Of a DNA stretch of 47,119 bases, positions 25,936-35,030 are shown in pieces. Position numbers and translations under genes: made by a program. Under the pieces are notes generated by a model. That model made no database searches and was not told where the DNA came from. It worked only from the letters and a program-made list of their open reading frames with translations. The DNA comes from Halorubrum ezzemoulense DSM 17463 (lineage in GTDB: Archaea; Halobacteriota; Halobacteria; Halobacteriales; Haloferacaceae): NCBI RefSeq assembly GCF_002114285.1, contig NZ_NEDJ01000024.1, positions 1 to 47,119 of the forward strand, written 5' to 3'. Positions within the stretch are counted from its first letter, which is position 1; the number at the start of each line of letters is the position of its first letter.

Positions 25936-25948
25936 ATAGCAAGCCATA
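25936..25948. promoter_or_regulatory. Motif shared with the MgtC/SapB promoter, near the porA TATA region
   Basis: The 13-mer atagcaagccata matches 12 of 13 positions of atagcaagctata at 22669-22681. Here the arms form only a partial dyad. It overlaps or adjoins the best TATA-like stretch (ccataaga) for porA, about 55-68 bp before its ATG. Its role as an operator is inferred from position and conservation within the window only. Confidence 0.4.
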
Positions 25949-26003
25949 AGAGGGAACCAACACAAGTTCAGGCCACGAGGCCCACTCGGGCTCACATACC
26001 ATT

Positions 26004-27899
26004 ATGACTGACGACGAACTCATCTGGCGGATATCGGGGGGATCCGGTGACGGGATCGCTTCCACCAGCCAGAACTTCGCGAAGGCCTTGATGCGATCGG
26101 GGCTCAACGTCTTCACGCATCGGCACTACCCGTCGCGAATCCGCGGCGGCCACACCTACACGGAGGTCCGCGCGTCGGCGGACCCCGTGAACTCCCGGGG
26201 CGACGGCTACCACTTCCTCTTAGCGCTCGGCGACTCGTTCGCTCGGAACCCGTCCGAGGGCGCCGTCTACGGTAACGAGGAGATCAAGCCGCTCTCGGAG
26301 AACCTGGATGAGCTCCGCGAAGGCGGGGTCATCATCTACGACGAGGGGCTGCTCGACGCCTCCGAGATCCCGAACTTCGAGGAGCGCGCCGAGGAGAACG
26401 ACTGGCACGTATTCCCCCTCGACCTCCGCGGACTCGCCCGCGATATGGGTCGCGAGGTCATGCGCAACACCGCCGGCGTCGGCGCGACCTGCGCGATCAC
26501 CGGCATGGAACTCGACCACGTCGAGGACCTGATGCGCGACGCGATGCCGGAGAAGATCCTCGACCCGAACCTCGAGATCCTCGAGACTGCCTACGAACAG
26601 GTCCAAGAGGAGTACGACGTCGACGCGCCGGACGTGTCGGTCCCGACCGGCGAACACGACGAGACCCAACTGCTCATGTCCGGGTCGGACGCCATCTCCT
26701 ACGGCGCCATCGACGAGGGCTGCCGGTTCATCTCCGGCTACCCGATGACACCGTGGACCGAGGTGTTCACCATCATGACGAAGAACCTGCCGAAGCTCGG
26801 CGGGATCTCCGAGCAGGTGGAAGACGAGATCGCCGCGGCCGCGCTCGCGGTCGGCGCGTCCCACGCCGGCGTCAAGGCGATGTCCGGCTCCTCCGGTGGC
26901 GGGTTCGCGCTGATGTCCGAGCCGCTCGGGCTCGCGGAGATGACGGAGACGCCCGTCGTCCTCGTCGAGGCCATGCGCGCCGGTCCCTCGACCGGGATGC
27001 CGACGAAGCCGGAGCAGTCCGACCTCGAACACGTCCTCTACACCTCGCAGGGGGACTCCCAGCGCGTCGTGCTGGCGCCCGGCACCGTCGAGGAGGCGTA
27101 CGAGCAGTCCCGGCTCGCCTTCCGGCTCGCCTACGGGTACCAGATCCCGACGATCCTGCTGTACGACCAGAAGCTCGGCGGTGAGATGACGAACGTCCCG
27201 AAGAGCCACTTCGACCGGGCGGCGAACCCGGACCTCGGGAAGACGCTCTCGGAGGACGCGCTGTCGGAGCAGCCCCACAGCGACGACGGGAAGTTCCACC
27301 GCTTCCAGCCCGAGGTCGACGACGGCGTCTCCCCGCGGTCGATCCCCGGCCAGAAGGGAGGTCGCTTCCTCGCGACCGGCAACGAGCACGACCCGACCGG
27401 CCACATCAGCGAGTCCCCGGACAACCGGGTCGCGCAGATCGACCGGCGGGCCGAGAAGCTGGCGGCGATCCGCGACGACCTCGACACGGTCGACACCGGG
27501 TCGTACGCCGGCCCGGAGGACGCCGAGTACGGCATCCTCACGTTCGGCAGCCAGCAGGGAACCGTCGAGGAAGCCGTCGGTCGCCTCAACGACGCCGGCG
27601 TCTCGGTGAAGTCGTACGGCGTCTCGGACATGCTGCCGTTCCCGACCGAGCAGGTCCGGGCGTTCATCGAGAGCGTCGACGAGGTGCTGGTCGTGGAGAT
27701 GACCGCCTCGGGACAGTTCCGCGGGCTCGTCCAGAAGAACCTGGGCCAGTACGGCGAGAAGCTGTCGAGCCTGCTGAAGTACAACGGGAACCCGTTCGAG
27801 CCGGCGGAGATCGTCGACGGGTTCGAGACCGCGATCGTCGAGGGCGACGGCGACGCGCCCGGCCATCAGACCACCTTCGTCCCAGCCGCAGGTGACTAA
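26004..27899 (+). CDS. porA: 2-oxoacid:ferredoxin oxidoreductase alpha subunit, most likely pyruvate (PorA)
   Basis: The 631-residue subunit fuses a gamma domain (about 1-190, WRISGGSGDGIASTSQNFAK, and the conserved YPSRIRGGHTY) to an alpha domain (from about 205) with FISGYPMTPWTEVF, which binds the thiamine diphosphate pyrimidine. With PorB it converts pyruvate and CoA to acetyl-CoA and CO2, reducing ferredoxin. Haloarchaea have two such enzymes (Por and Kor). The residue lengths (631 and 312) and the downstream Lrp gene match the porA-porB-lrpA1 order I recall from Halobacterium, so pyruvate is favoured over 2-oxoglutarate, but sequence alone does not prove it. The ATG at 26004 follows an AT-rich leader. 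Confidence 0.85.
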   Translation: MTDDELIWRISGGSGDGIASTSQNFAKALMRSGLNVFTHRHYPSRIRGGHTYTEVRASADPVNSRGDGYHFLLALGDSFARNPSEGAVYGNEEIKPLSENLDELREGGVIIYDEGLLDASEIPNFEERAEENDWHVFPLDLRGLARDMGREVMRNTAGVGATCAITGMELDHVEDLMRDAMPEKILDPNLEILETAYEQVQEEYDVDAPDVSVPTGEHDETQLLMSGSDAISYGAIDEGCRFISGYPMTPWTEVFTIMTKNLPKLGGISEQVEDEIAAAALAVGASHAGVKAMSGSSGGGFALMSEPLGLAEMTETPVVLVEAMRAGPSTGMPTKPEQSDLEHVLYTSQGDSQRVVLAPGTVEEAYEQSRLAFRLAYGYQIPTILLYDQKLGGEMTNVPKSHFDRAANPDLGKTLSEDALSEQPHSDDGKFHRFQPEVDDGVSPRSIPGQKGGRFLATGNEHDPTGHISESPDNRVAQIDRRAEKLAAIRDDLDTVDTGSYAGPEDAEYGILTFGSQQGTVEEAVGRLNDAGVSVKSYGVSDMLPFPTEQVRAFIESVDEVLVVEMTASGQFRGLVQKNLGQYGEKLSSLLKYNGNPFEPAEIVDGFETAIVEGDGDAPGHQTTFVPAAGD

Positions 27900-27902
27900 G
27901 CA

Positions 27903-28841
27903 ATGAGCACGTTTTCAGCAATCGGAGAGGAGCGAGAGATCGACCGCGACGAGTACACCCCCGGCGTCGAGCCGCAGCCGACCTGGTGTCCGGGCTGCGG
28001 TGACTTCAGCGTCCTGAAGGCGCTCAAGCAGGCGCTGCCGGAGGTCGGGCGCACGCCCGAGGAGACCCTGCTGTGTACCGGGATCGGCTGTTCGGGCAAG
28101 CTGAACAGCTACCTCGACACGTACGGGTTCCACACGATCCACGGGCGCTCGCTGCCCGTGGCCCGCGCCGCGAAGCTCGCGAACCCCGACCTCGAAGTGA
28201 TCGCCGCCGGCGGCGACGGCGACGGCTACGGGATCGGTGGGAACCACTTCATCCACACGGCCCGGGAGAACCACGACATGACGTACATCGTGTTCAACAA
28301 CGAGATCTTCGGGCTCACGAAGGGGCAGACCTCCCCGACGAGCCCGAAGGGCCACAAGTCGAAGACGCAGCCTCACGGGAGCGCCAAGGAGCCGATCAAA
28401 CCGCTCTCGATGTCGCTGAACGCCGGCGCCTCCTACGTCGCCCGCACGGCGGCAGTGAACCCGAACCAGGCGAAGGAGATCATCGCCGAGGCGATCGAAC
28501 ACGACGGGTTCGCGCACGTCGACTTCCTCACGCAGTGCCCGACGTGGAACAAGGACGCGCGCCAGTACGTCCCGTACATCGACGTCAACGACTCCGACGA
28601 CTACGAGTTCGACATGACGGACCGCGTCGAGGCCCAGGAGATGATGCGGACGACCGAGGAAGCCCTCTACGAGGGCGAGGTGCTCACCGGCCGCTTCTAC
28701 GTCGACGAGGACCGCCCCTCCTACGGGGAGGAGAAGCGCTCGATCGGCGAGATGCCCGAGGAGCCGCTCGCCGAGCGCTACTGGGACGACGACTACGAGT
28801 GGGAACGCTCCCACGACATGTTCCTCGACAAACACGCCTGA
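27903..28841 (+). CDS. porB: 2-oxoacid:ferredoxin oxidoreductase beta subunit, most likely pyruvate (PorB)
   Basis: The 312-residue beta subunit holds the thiamine diphosphate and a 4Fe-4S cluster. The cluster Cys candidates are C29 and C32 (TWCPGCGDFSV), C63 (GIGCSGK) and a Cys in FLTQCPTW. The thiamine motif is GGDGDGYGIGGNHF, and the neighbouring NNEIFGLTKGQTSPTS loop is typical of the family. It starts 3 bp after the porA stop, so the two are one operon and must be made in equal amount. Reduced ferredoxin from this enzyme could feed gltB, 20 kb upstream, since both work with ferredoxin in haloarchaea. Confidence 0.87.
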   Translation: MSTFSAIGEEREIDRDEYTPGVEPQPTWCPGCGDFSVLKALKQALPEVGRTPEETLLCTGIGCSGKLNSYLDTYGFHTIHGRSLPVARAAKLANPDLEVIAAGGDGDGYGIGGNHFIHTARENHDMTYIVFNNEIFGLTKGQTSPTSPKGHKSKTQPHGSAKEPIKPLSMSLNAGASYVARTAAVNPNQAKEIIAEAIEHDGFAHVDFLTQCPTWNKDARQYVPYIDVNDSDDYEFDMTDRVEAQEMMRTTEEALYEGEVLTGRFYVDEDRPSYGEEKRSIGEMPEEPLAERYWDDDYEWERSHDMFLDKHA

Positions 28842-28869
28842 GCCGACCGGCGGCCGTTCACGACGCGGC

Positions 28870-28905
28870 GAGTTCGTTTTTTGATTCGCAAGGTCTTTTT
28901 TCATT
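28870..28905 (+). terminator. T-tracts between porB and the Lrp gene
   Basis: Two T-runs, gttttttg (28875-28882) and cttttttc (28893-28900), lie in the gap after porB. Archaeal RNA polymerase stops at such tracts, so porAB probably ends here. The second tract may also form part of the promoter of the Lrp-type gene at 28924. Confidence 0.5.
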
Positions 28906-28923
28906 GGTGACAAACGTACTCAT

Positions 28924-29352
28924 ATGAGTACTGTATCGACAGAGGAACGGATCCTTTCCGTGTTAGAAGAGGACGCACAGGCGTCCTGCGGGGAGATCGC
29001 CGAGCGAGCCGACGTCTCGAAACCGACGGTGCGGAAGTACATCGACCGCCTCGAGGAGCGCGGCGTGATCGTCGGCTACTCCGCGGAGGTCGACCCGAAG
29101 AAGCTCTCTTCGCAGTCGATCGCCATGGTCGGCATGGATGTCGACTCGGGGCGGTACGTGGAGGCCACGCGGGATCTGAAGTCGCTCGACGAGGTTCAGG
29201 CGCTGTACACCTCCTCGGGCGATCACATGCTGATGGCGGAGGTCCGCGCCGGCGACGGCGACGAGCTCGGCGACGTCATCTCGGAAAAGCTGCTCGGCGT
29301 CGACGGCGTCACCGCGGCCCACCCCTCGTTCCTCCAAGAGCGGCTGAAGTGA
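28924..29352 (+). CDS. lrpA1: Lrp/AsnC-family transcription regulator (LrpA1-like)
   Basis: The 142-residue protein has an N-terminal helix-turn-helix (about 15-50, CGEIAERADVSKPTVRKYIDRLEERGVI cut to key parts: ADVSKPTVRKY) and a C-terminal RAM (ligand-binding) domain with the conserved TSSGDHMLMAEV. Lrp proteins form octamers and respond to amino acids. It lies directly after porAB on the same strand. In Halobacterium I recall lrpA1 in the same position, where it controls an aspartate aminotransferase gene; here its targets are unknown, and porAB or gltB are reasonable suspects. The name rests on position and general similarity, not on a search. Confidence 0.85.
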   Translation: MSTVSTEERILSVLEEDAQASCGEIAERADVSKPTVRKYIDRLEERGVIVGYSAEVDPKKLSSQSIAMVGMDVDSGRYVEATRDLKSLDEVQALYTSSGDHMLMAEVRAGDGDELGDVISEKLLGVDGVTAAHPSFLQERLK

Positions 29353-29391
29353 GTCGGCCGAGAAGCGGTTCGTTTTGACTGTCGACGCCTC

Positions 29392-29865
29392 TCAGGTGAG
29401 CGCGTCGGGGTCCGCGACGACGATCGATTCGTCGCCCGCCGGGCTCCGCCGGGTCCCGCGAGGCGCGAACCCGTGCGCGCTGAAGAACTCCTCGGCGCTG
29501 GGGCGGTCCGAGGGGACGGTCGCGCGGAGCGTTTTCACCCCGCGGTCAGCGAGCGCGCTCCCCACGCGGGCGAGCAGCTCGGCCGCGACGCCCTCGCCCG
29601 CGCGGTTCGGGTGAACCCACAGCGCCAGTAGCTCGGCCTCCGTCCCGTCGGGATCCGGGTGCGCGATGGCGAGCCCGACGGGCCCCTCCTCGTCGTGTTC
29701 CATCAGGAACGACCACTCCGCCTCGGCGGCGGCCTCGCGGACGCCGGCGGCGGACACGTCGAGCAGTGGCGCGCCGATGTCGTCGAACACCGTCTCCTCG
29801 CGGGCTCGTGAGACCGCCGTTCGCAGGTCCTCCGCGTCGTCGGGGCGAGCCGCCCGGACATCCAT
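29392..29865 (-). CDS. GNAT-family N-acetyltransferase
   Basis: The 157-residue protein matches the Gcn5-related fold: LRTAVSRAREETVF at the start, strand-turn EAELLALWVHPNRAGEGVAAELL holding the acetyl-CoA loop (R/Q-x-x-G-x-A/G, here NRAGEGVA), and a C-terminal FFSAHGFAPRGTRRS. The acceptor substrate is unknown; small molecules, protein N-termini or antibiotics are all possible. It converges with the Lrp gene, and a gttttgac T-tract lies between them. The ATG at 29865 begins a clean MDVRAARPDDAEDLR start. Confidence 0.85.
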   Translation of the reverse strand: MDVRAARPDDAEDLRTAVSRAREETVFDDIGAPLLDVSAAGVREAAAEAEWSFLMEHDEEGPVGLAIAHPDPDGTEAELLALWVHPNRAGEGVAAELLARVGSALADRGVKTLRATVPSDRPSAEEFFSAHGFAPRGTRRSPAGDESIVVADPDALT

Positions 29866-30000
29866 GTTCGACCGTGAGTAAAGAACGCACCTATAGGTTT
29901 CGGGATGCGAATTGTTCCCACAGTATCGGTCGACGAAAGCTCCGACTCGTCGGGCGAGGATCGCGACGCGTTAAGCGAAAGCCACGGCCCGTCGGGGTCG

Positions 30001-33000
30001 TTACGCGACCGGTTCGACCCCGATCGTGACCGCGACGCCTTCGACCTCCCACTCTTCGACGAGTCCGCCGTCGGCGTCGGCGGCGTCGCTCGCGTCGTCG
30101 AGCCACGCGTCGGCGCGCACCTCGCCGGCGATCAGGTCGGCGTGCTCGTCCACGAAGCCGGCGACCCGGTCGTCGTCGACCGCGACGCCGACGCGAATCC
30201 GCGCCTCAACGTCGAGGTCCAGTTCCTTGCGCATCTCCTGGACCCGGCGGATCACGTCGCGGGCGTACCCCTCGGACTCGATGTCGGGCGTCAGCGAGGT
30301 GTCGACGTAGACGGTGCCGCCCTCGAAGTCGGCTCCGGAGACGTTCTCCGGCGGCTCCGCGACGTATTCGACCATCGCGTCGTCGAGGTCGACGGGCTCG
30401 CCGTCGACCGCGACCTCGCCGCCCTCGACCTCGGCGCGGGTCGCGCCCTGAACCGCCTCCATCACCTTCTGGGCGTCCCCGCCGAACGCCGGCCCGATGG
30501 CGGCCATCTGCGGCTCGGCGGTCTCGACCAGTTCGTCGAAGGCGTCGGTGACGACCACGTCGCGGGCGTTGACGCGGTCAGCGATCAGCGCTTTGAGGCG
30601 GTCGACCGCGGCCGCAACCGTCTCGTCGTCGGTCTCGACGACGACGCGCGGCACGGGCCAGCGGAGCTTGCGGCCAGCCTGCTGGCGCGCGTTCGCGGCC
30701 GCCTCCTCGATGTCGCGGAAGGCCGCCACGTCGCGTTCGAGGTCGTCGTCGCGCAGGTCCGCGTCCGGCTCGGGGTACGACAGCGCGTGGACCGTCGTCG
30801 CCTCGCCGTCGAGCCGCTGGTACATCCGCTCGGTGAGGTACGGGGCGATCGGCGCGAGCAGCCGGATCACCTCGTCGAGGACCGTCGCGAGCGTGGCGTA
30901 CGCGCCGCGCTTCGAGGGGGAGTCGGTCTCCTCCCACATGCGGTCGCGGACGGCCTTCACGTAGAACCGCGAGACGTCCTGCGTGACGAACTCGATGACG
31001 GCGTTGACGGCGTCGCTGACGCGGTAGTCGTCCCACGCGTCGGCGACCTCCGTCTCCACGGACTGGAGCCGGGAGAGCACCCACTCGTCGACGAGTTCGA
31101 GGTCGCCGTCCGAGAGGTCGGCGTCGGCCGGGTCGTAGCCGTCGAGCTCCATGTACTCGAGGGGGAACCGGAACACGTTCCAGAGGATGTTGAGCTTGCC
31201 CTGGATCTCGCCGAGCCCGTCCCACTCGAACGCGAGGTCGACGCCCTGCTGGTCGTGGCTGAGCAGGTAGGTGCGGAGCGGGTCGCGGCCGGCGCGCTCG
31301 ATGGCCTCCTCCGGCGTGACGATGTTGCCGACCGACTTCGACATCTTTCGGCCGTCCTCGTCGTTGGCGAAGCCGTGCATCAGCACCTCCTCGTAGGGGA
31401 TCTGATCGACCGCGGCCGTCCCCATACCGAGCTGCGACCAGAACCAGCCGCGGGTCTGGTCGTGCGCCTCGATGATGAGGTCGGCGGGCCACAGCTCCTC
31501 GTGGGCGGTCTCGTCGCTCGGGTAGCCGAGCGTGCCCCACGAGGCGACCGAGGAGTCGAGCCACACGTCGAACACGTCTTCGACGCGGCGGTAGGTCGTC
31601 CCGTCCTCGACGATCGTGAGGCCGTCGACGGCGGGGCGGTGGAGGTCGATCGAGTCGGGATCGATATCCTCCTCGACGCGGTCGGCGAGCTCCTCGCGGG
31701 TGCCGACCACGATCATGTCCTCGTCGAGGTTCCCCGGCTCGGCGTCCTCCGGGACCCAGATCGGGATCGGGACGCCCCAGTAGCGCTGGCGCGAGACGTT
31801 CCAGTCGGGCGCGTCCTCGATGAAGTCGCGGAACCGGTTGTCCCGGGCCCAGTCGGGGTGCCACTCCGACTCCTCCATGTTGTCGAGGAGGTCGTCTTTC
31901 ACGTCCGTGATCGAGATGAACCACTGGTCGGTGACCAGCTGGATGATCCCGGTGTCACAGCGCCAGCAGTGGCCGTAGCTGTGGTCGACGGTGCCGTGCG
32001 CGAGCATGTGGCCGTCGGCGACGCGGTCCTCGATGATGTCGTCGTTCGCGTCGCGCACGAACTGGCCGGCGTACTCGCCCGCCGCCGCCTCGAACTCGCC
32101 GTTCGGACCGACGGGACAGTGGATGTCGCGCCCGAGTTCGGTGCCGCGGTGGCAGTCCTCTTCACCGTGGCCCGGCGCGGAGTGGACCAGGCCGGTGCGG
32201 TCGGCCTCCACGTAGTCGGCCGCGTACACCTGTCCGGCGCCCTCGAAGTCGGGGTAGTCGGCGACGTGGTCGGCGAGCGGGTGGTCGTACGCCCAGCCGA
32301 CGAGTTCGTCGCCGGTCAGCTCCGCCTCGACCGCGTACTCCTCGTAGCGGCCCTCCCCGAGTACGTCCTCGACGCACTCGGCGGCGACGTAGAGGAGCTC
32401 CTCCTCGCCGTCCTTCTCCGCGCGGACCGCGTTGTAGGTGAGGTCCTCGTCGACGGCGACGAAGGTGTTCGCGGGGATGGTCCACGGCGTCGTCGTCCAG
32501 ATGACGAGGCTCCCCTCGCGGTCGGCGAGCGGGAACTTCACGTAGATGGAGGGGTCCTCGACGTCCTCGTACTCGACCTCGTTGTTGGCGAGCCCGGTCT
32601 CGCAGCGCGGGCACTGCGAGATGGACCGCTTCCCCTGCTCGACGAGCCCGTTGTCGGCGACCTCGGAGAACGCCCACCAGGCGGCCTCCATGTACTCCGG
32701 CGAGATGGTCTCGTACGGGTCGTCCCAGTCCATCCACGCGCCGATGGATTTGAAGTCCTCGTCCATCGCCGCCCGGTTCTCCAGGGCGAATTCCTTACAC
32801 TTCTCGATGAACGGCTCCATGCCGTACTCCTCGATGTCCCGCTTGTTCTCGAAGCCGAGCTCCTCCTCGACTTTCACCTCGATCGGGAGCCCGTGCATGT
32901 CGTATCCCGGGCGGTCGGTGACGCGGTGGCCGGTCATCCGCTTGTACCGGATGACGGCGTCTTTCCGCGTCTTGTTCCAGGCGGTCCCGAGGTGCATCTG

Positions 33001-33153
33001 CCCGGAGGTGTACGGCGGGCCGTCCACGAAGAAGAACGGCGGATCGTCGGCGTGCGCCTCCTTCGCCGCCTCGTAGGCGTCGTGGTCGTCCCAGTACTCG
33101 TCGACCGCGGTCTCGACGTCCGCGGGCGCGTACTGGTCGTCGATCTGCTCCAT
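30001..33153 (-). CDS. ileS: Isoleucyl-tRNA synthetase
   Basis: The enzyme charges tRNA-Ile. The 1050-residue protein is the length expected for an archaeal IleRS. The HIGH motif appears as HLGT at residues 54-57 (PPYTSGQMHLGT), and the KMSKS motif is exact at 603-607. A class I editing domain (CP1) lies between them, with the region around TTTPWTIPANTF at about 225-236. The C-terminal part is rich in acidic residues, as in other halophiles. The downstream aminotransferase is a separate gene with its own ATG. Start ATG at 33153 is preceded by a short gap. Confidence 0.97.
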   Translation of the reverse strand: MEQIDDQYAPADVETAVDEYWDDHDAYEAAKEAHADDPPFFFVDGPPYTSGQMHLGTAWNKTRKDAVIRYKRMTGHRVTDRPGYDMHGLPIEVKVEEELGFENKRDIEEYGMEPFIEKCKEFALENRAAMDEDFKSIGAWMDWDDPYETISPEYMEAAWWAFSEVADNGLVEQGKRSISQCPRCETGLANNEVEYEDVEDPSIYVKFPLADREGSLVIWTTTPWTIPANTFVAVDEDLTYNAVRAEKDGEEELLYVAAECVEDVLGEGRYEEYAVEAELTGDELVGWAYDHPLADHVADYPDFEGAGQVYAADYVEADRTGLVHSAPGHGEEDCHRGTELGRDIHCPVGPNGEFEAAAGEYAGQFVRDANDDIIEDRVADGHMLAHGTVDHSYGHCWRCDTGIIQLVTDQWFISITDVKDDLLDNMEESEWHPDWARDNRFRDFIEDAPDWNVSRQRYWGVPIPIWVPEDAEPGNLDEDMIVVGTREELADRVEEDIDPDSIDLHRPAVDGLTIVEDGTTYRRVEDVFDVWLDSSVASWGTLGYPSDETAHEELWPADLIIEAHDQTRGWFWSQLGMGTAAVDQIPYEEVLMHGFANDEDGRKMSKSVGNIVTPEEAIERAGRDPLRTYLLSHDQQGVDLAFEWDGLGEIQGKLNILWNVFRFPLEYMELDGYDPADADLSDGDLELVDEWVLSRLQSVETEVADAWDDYRVSDAVNAVIEFVTQDVSRFYVKAVRDRMWEETDSPSKRGAYATLATVLDEVIRLLAPIAPYLTERMYQRLDGEATTVHALSYPEPDADLRDDDLERDVAAFRDIEEAAANARQQAGRKLRWPVPRVVVETDDETVAAAVDRLKALIADRVNARDVVVTDAFDELVETAEPQMAAIGPAFGGDAQKVMEAVQGATRAEVEGGEVAVDGEPVDLDDAMVEYVAEPPENVSGADFEGGTVYVDTSLTPDIESEGYARDVIRRVQEMRKELDLDVEARIRVGVAVDDDRVAGFVDEHADLIAGEVRADAWLDDASDAADADGGLVEEWEVEGVAVTIGVEPVA

Positions 33154-33205
33154 ACGCGTTGGTCTGCGCGCGCGTATTTGAATACGGCGGAGTCGTGGGA
33201 ACGGT

Positions 33206-34327
33206 TCAGCCCGCGTCGGCGGGGCCGCCGTCGAAGTAGTCCGCGAGCCGCTCGGCCGCCTCGGTCGCTCGGGGCGTCACCAGCGCGAACCGGATCCACT
33301 CGTCGCGGGCGGTGCCGAACGCCTCGCCCGGCATCCCGGCGACGCCGGCCTCGTCGATCAGGCGCTTGACGTTCGCCATCGTGCCGGGGAACCCGTCGAA
33401 GCGCGCGAGGACGTAGAAGGCGCCCTCCGGGCGGCCGTACTCCGCGCCCGCCGCGTCGAGGGCGGCGGCGAACGCGTCGACGCGGTCAGCGAGCAGGTCG
33501 CGCGACGCGGCGTAGTAGTCGGACGGCGTCTCTTCGAGCGCGTGGTACACCGCGTACTGAGAGGGGCGCGCCCCGGTGACGTTGACGAGCATGTGTCGGG
33601 TCCTCGCGTCGCCGACGTGCGCCTCGGGGAACACCCCGTACCCGACGCGGAAGCCCGTGATGGCCATCGACTTCGAGAAGCCGCTCGTGACGATGACGCG
33701 CTCGGAGTCCAGCGTCAGCGCCGACTCGAACGAGCCGGTGAGATCGAACCGGTCGTACACCTCGTCGACGACGACGAGCGCGTCGACGGCCGCCGCGATT
33801 TCGACGACCTCGCGGACCGCGTCGAGGTCGTAGACGGCGCCGGTCGGGTTGTTCGGCGTGTTGAGGACGACGAGTGCCGTGTCCTCGCTCGCCGCCTCGC
33901 GGATCGCGTCGACGTCGAGCCCGCCGTCGCGCGCCGTGGGCACGAGCGTCGGCTCCCCGCCGAGCAGGTGCGTCTTCCCGGGGTAGTACGGGTACACCGG
34001 GTCCATCAGGAGCACCTCGTCACCAGCGTCGCGGTCCAGCGCCCGGGCCATCGCGAGGTAGTTCGCCTCGCCGGTGCCGTTGGTGACGACCACGCGCTCG
34101 GGGTCGACGCCCCGGCGCTCGGCGATCGCCCCGCGGAGCTCTCGGAGCCCGTCGCTCGGCGGGTACTGGAAGTCGGCTGGCGGGAGGTTGGCGTACTCGC
34201 GGAGGGCCTCTCGGAGCGCGGCGGGCGGCTCCCAGTCGGGGTTGCCGCTCACCATGTCGATGACGTCGCCGTCGGCGGCCGCGGCGTACTGCATCACGTG
34301 GAAGAACTTCGGCTCCTCGTACTCCAT
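33206..34327 (-). CDS. PLP-dependent aminotransferase, class I/II
   Basis: The 373-residue protein is a fold-type I aminotransferase: VSGNPDWEPP near the start, the substrate/cofactor motif NTPNNPTG at 156-163, D188 in VVVDEVYD, the PLP lysine K219 in SGFSKSM, and R227 in GFRVGYG. It reacts an amino acid with a 2-oxoacid; the exact pair cannot be read from the sequence. It lies upstream of ileS on the same strand with a 53-bp gap, but no pathway link is visible. I used the ATG at 34327 (MEYEEPKFFHV). A longer extension upstream is Arg/His-rich shadow sequence overlapping the divergent gene. Confidence 0.92.
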   Translation of the reverse strand: MEYEEPKFFHVMQYAAAADGDVIDMVSGNPDWEPPAALREALREYANLPPADFQYPPSDGLRELRGAIAERRGVDPERVVVTNGTGEANYLAMARALDRDAGDEVLLMDPVYPYYPGKTHLLGGEPTLVPTARDGGLDVDAIREAASEDTALVVLNTPNNPTGAVYDLDAVREVVEIAAAVDALVVVDEVYDRFDLTGSFESALTLDSERVIVTSGFSKSMAITGFRVGYGVFPEAHVGDARTRHMLVNVTGARPSQYAVYHALEETPSDYYAASRDLLADRVDAFAAALDAAGAEYGRPEGAFYVLARFDGFPGTMANVKRLIDEAGVAGMPGEAFGTARDEWIRFALVTPRATEAAERLADYFDGGPADAG

Positions 34328-34480
34328 ACGGTCGGGTCGGACGCGCCCGCCGTGGCTCTTTCGGCCCGTGAGCGTTTCGGCTCGTGAGTGGACCCCGGTC
34401 GACGGCGAGGCGGTGCGATCCTCTCCGGGTACGCCGCCCGGATCCGGTGGTTTGACCTGCCGACCCGCACACGCAGAGAC

Positions 34481-34981
34481 ATGAACAAACGCGGCCACGT
34501 CCTCAACGGCCTGCTGCTTGCCCTGGGGCTCGGCTTCATCGTCGAACCGGGTCTCGACGCGGCGACCGCGACGACCGTCGCCGAGATCACCGTCCCCGTC
34601 GTGTTGGGGGCGCTGTTCCCCGACGTGGACACCGCCTTCGGCCGTCACCGGAAGACGCTCCACAGCCTCCCCGTGCTCGCGGTGTTCCTCGCGTATCCGA
34701 TCGTCTTCGGCAACCTCCAGTACGTGTGGATCGGCGTGTTGACCCACTACGTCCTCGACGTGGTCGGCAGCCGACGCGGCATCGCGCTGTTCCACCCGTT
34801 CTCGGACCGTGAGTTCGGAATGCCGAGCGGCGTGACGACGAGCAGCAAGTACGCCGACCTCGTCACGGTGGTCATCACCGGGGTCGAGCTGACGGCATTC
34901 TGGGCGATTCACACCTACGTCGTCAGCCTTGACCTGGACCTGTCCGCGGCGTCGGAGGCCGCGGCGGGCTTCGGGCTCTGA
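34481..34981 (+). CDS. Membrane-bound metal-dependent hydrolase, YdjM-like
   Basis: The 166-residue protein has about four hydrophobic helices and the conserved residues of this family: H6 near the start (MNKRGHVLNG), the pair D-x-D in LFPDVDTAFGRHRKTLHSLP, and a later HYVLDVVGSRRG. The His and Asp residues probably hold a metal ion near the membrane surface. In bacteria, YdjM-type proteins are LexA/stress-linked and uncharacterised. It is transcribed divergently from the aminotransferase. Confidence 0.83.
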   Translation: MNKRGHVLNGLLLALGLGFIVEPGLDAATATTVAEITVPVVLGALFPDVDTAFGRHRKTLHSLPVLAVFLAYPIVFGNLQYVWIGVLTHYVLDVVGSRRGIALFHPFSDREFGMPSGVTTSSKYADLVTVVITGVELTAFWAIHTYVVSLDLDLSAASEAAAGFGL

Positions 34982-35030
34982 CCGGGAAGCCGATCGGGAT
35001 CCGGGCCGCCCCGAGACGCTCGCACGGCCG

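Noticed and set aside
28842-28923. Possible tRNA or small RNA in intergenic gaps (here and at 16924-17033, 19540-19684, 25830-26003)
   Set aside because: I scanned by eye for TTC-arm (GGTTCRAATCC-like) and cloverleaf patterns and found none. These gaps hold only promoters and T-tracts.
29905-33369. Very long open frame of 1154 codons on the plus strand opposite ileS
   Set aside because: It is a mirror of the ileS coding pattern: GC-rich third positions remove stops from the opposite strand. The translation is Val/Arg/Asp/Leu-rich with no domain, whereas ileS has all expected motifs.
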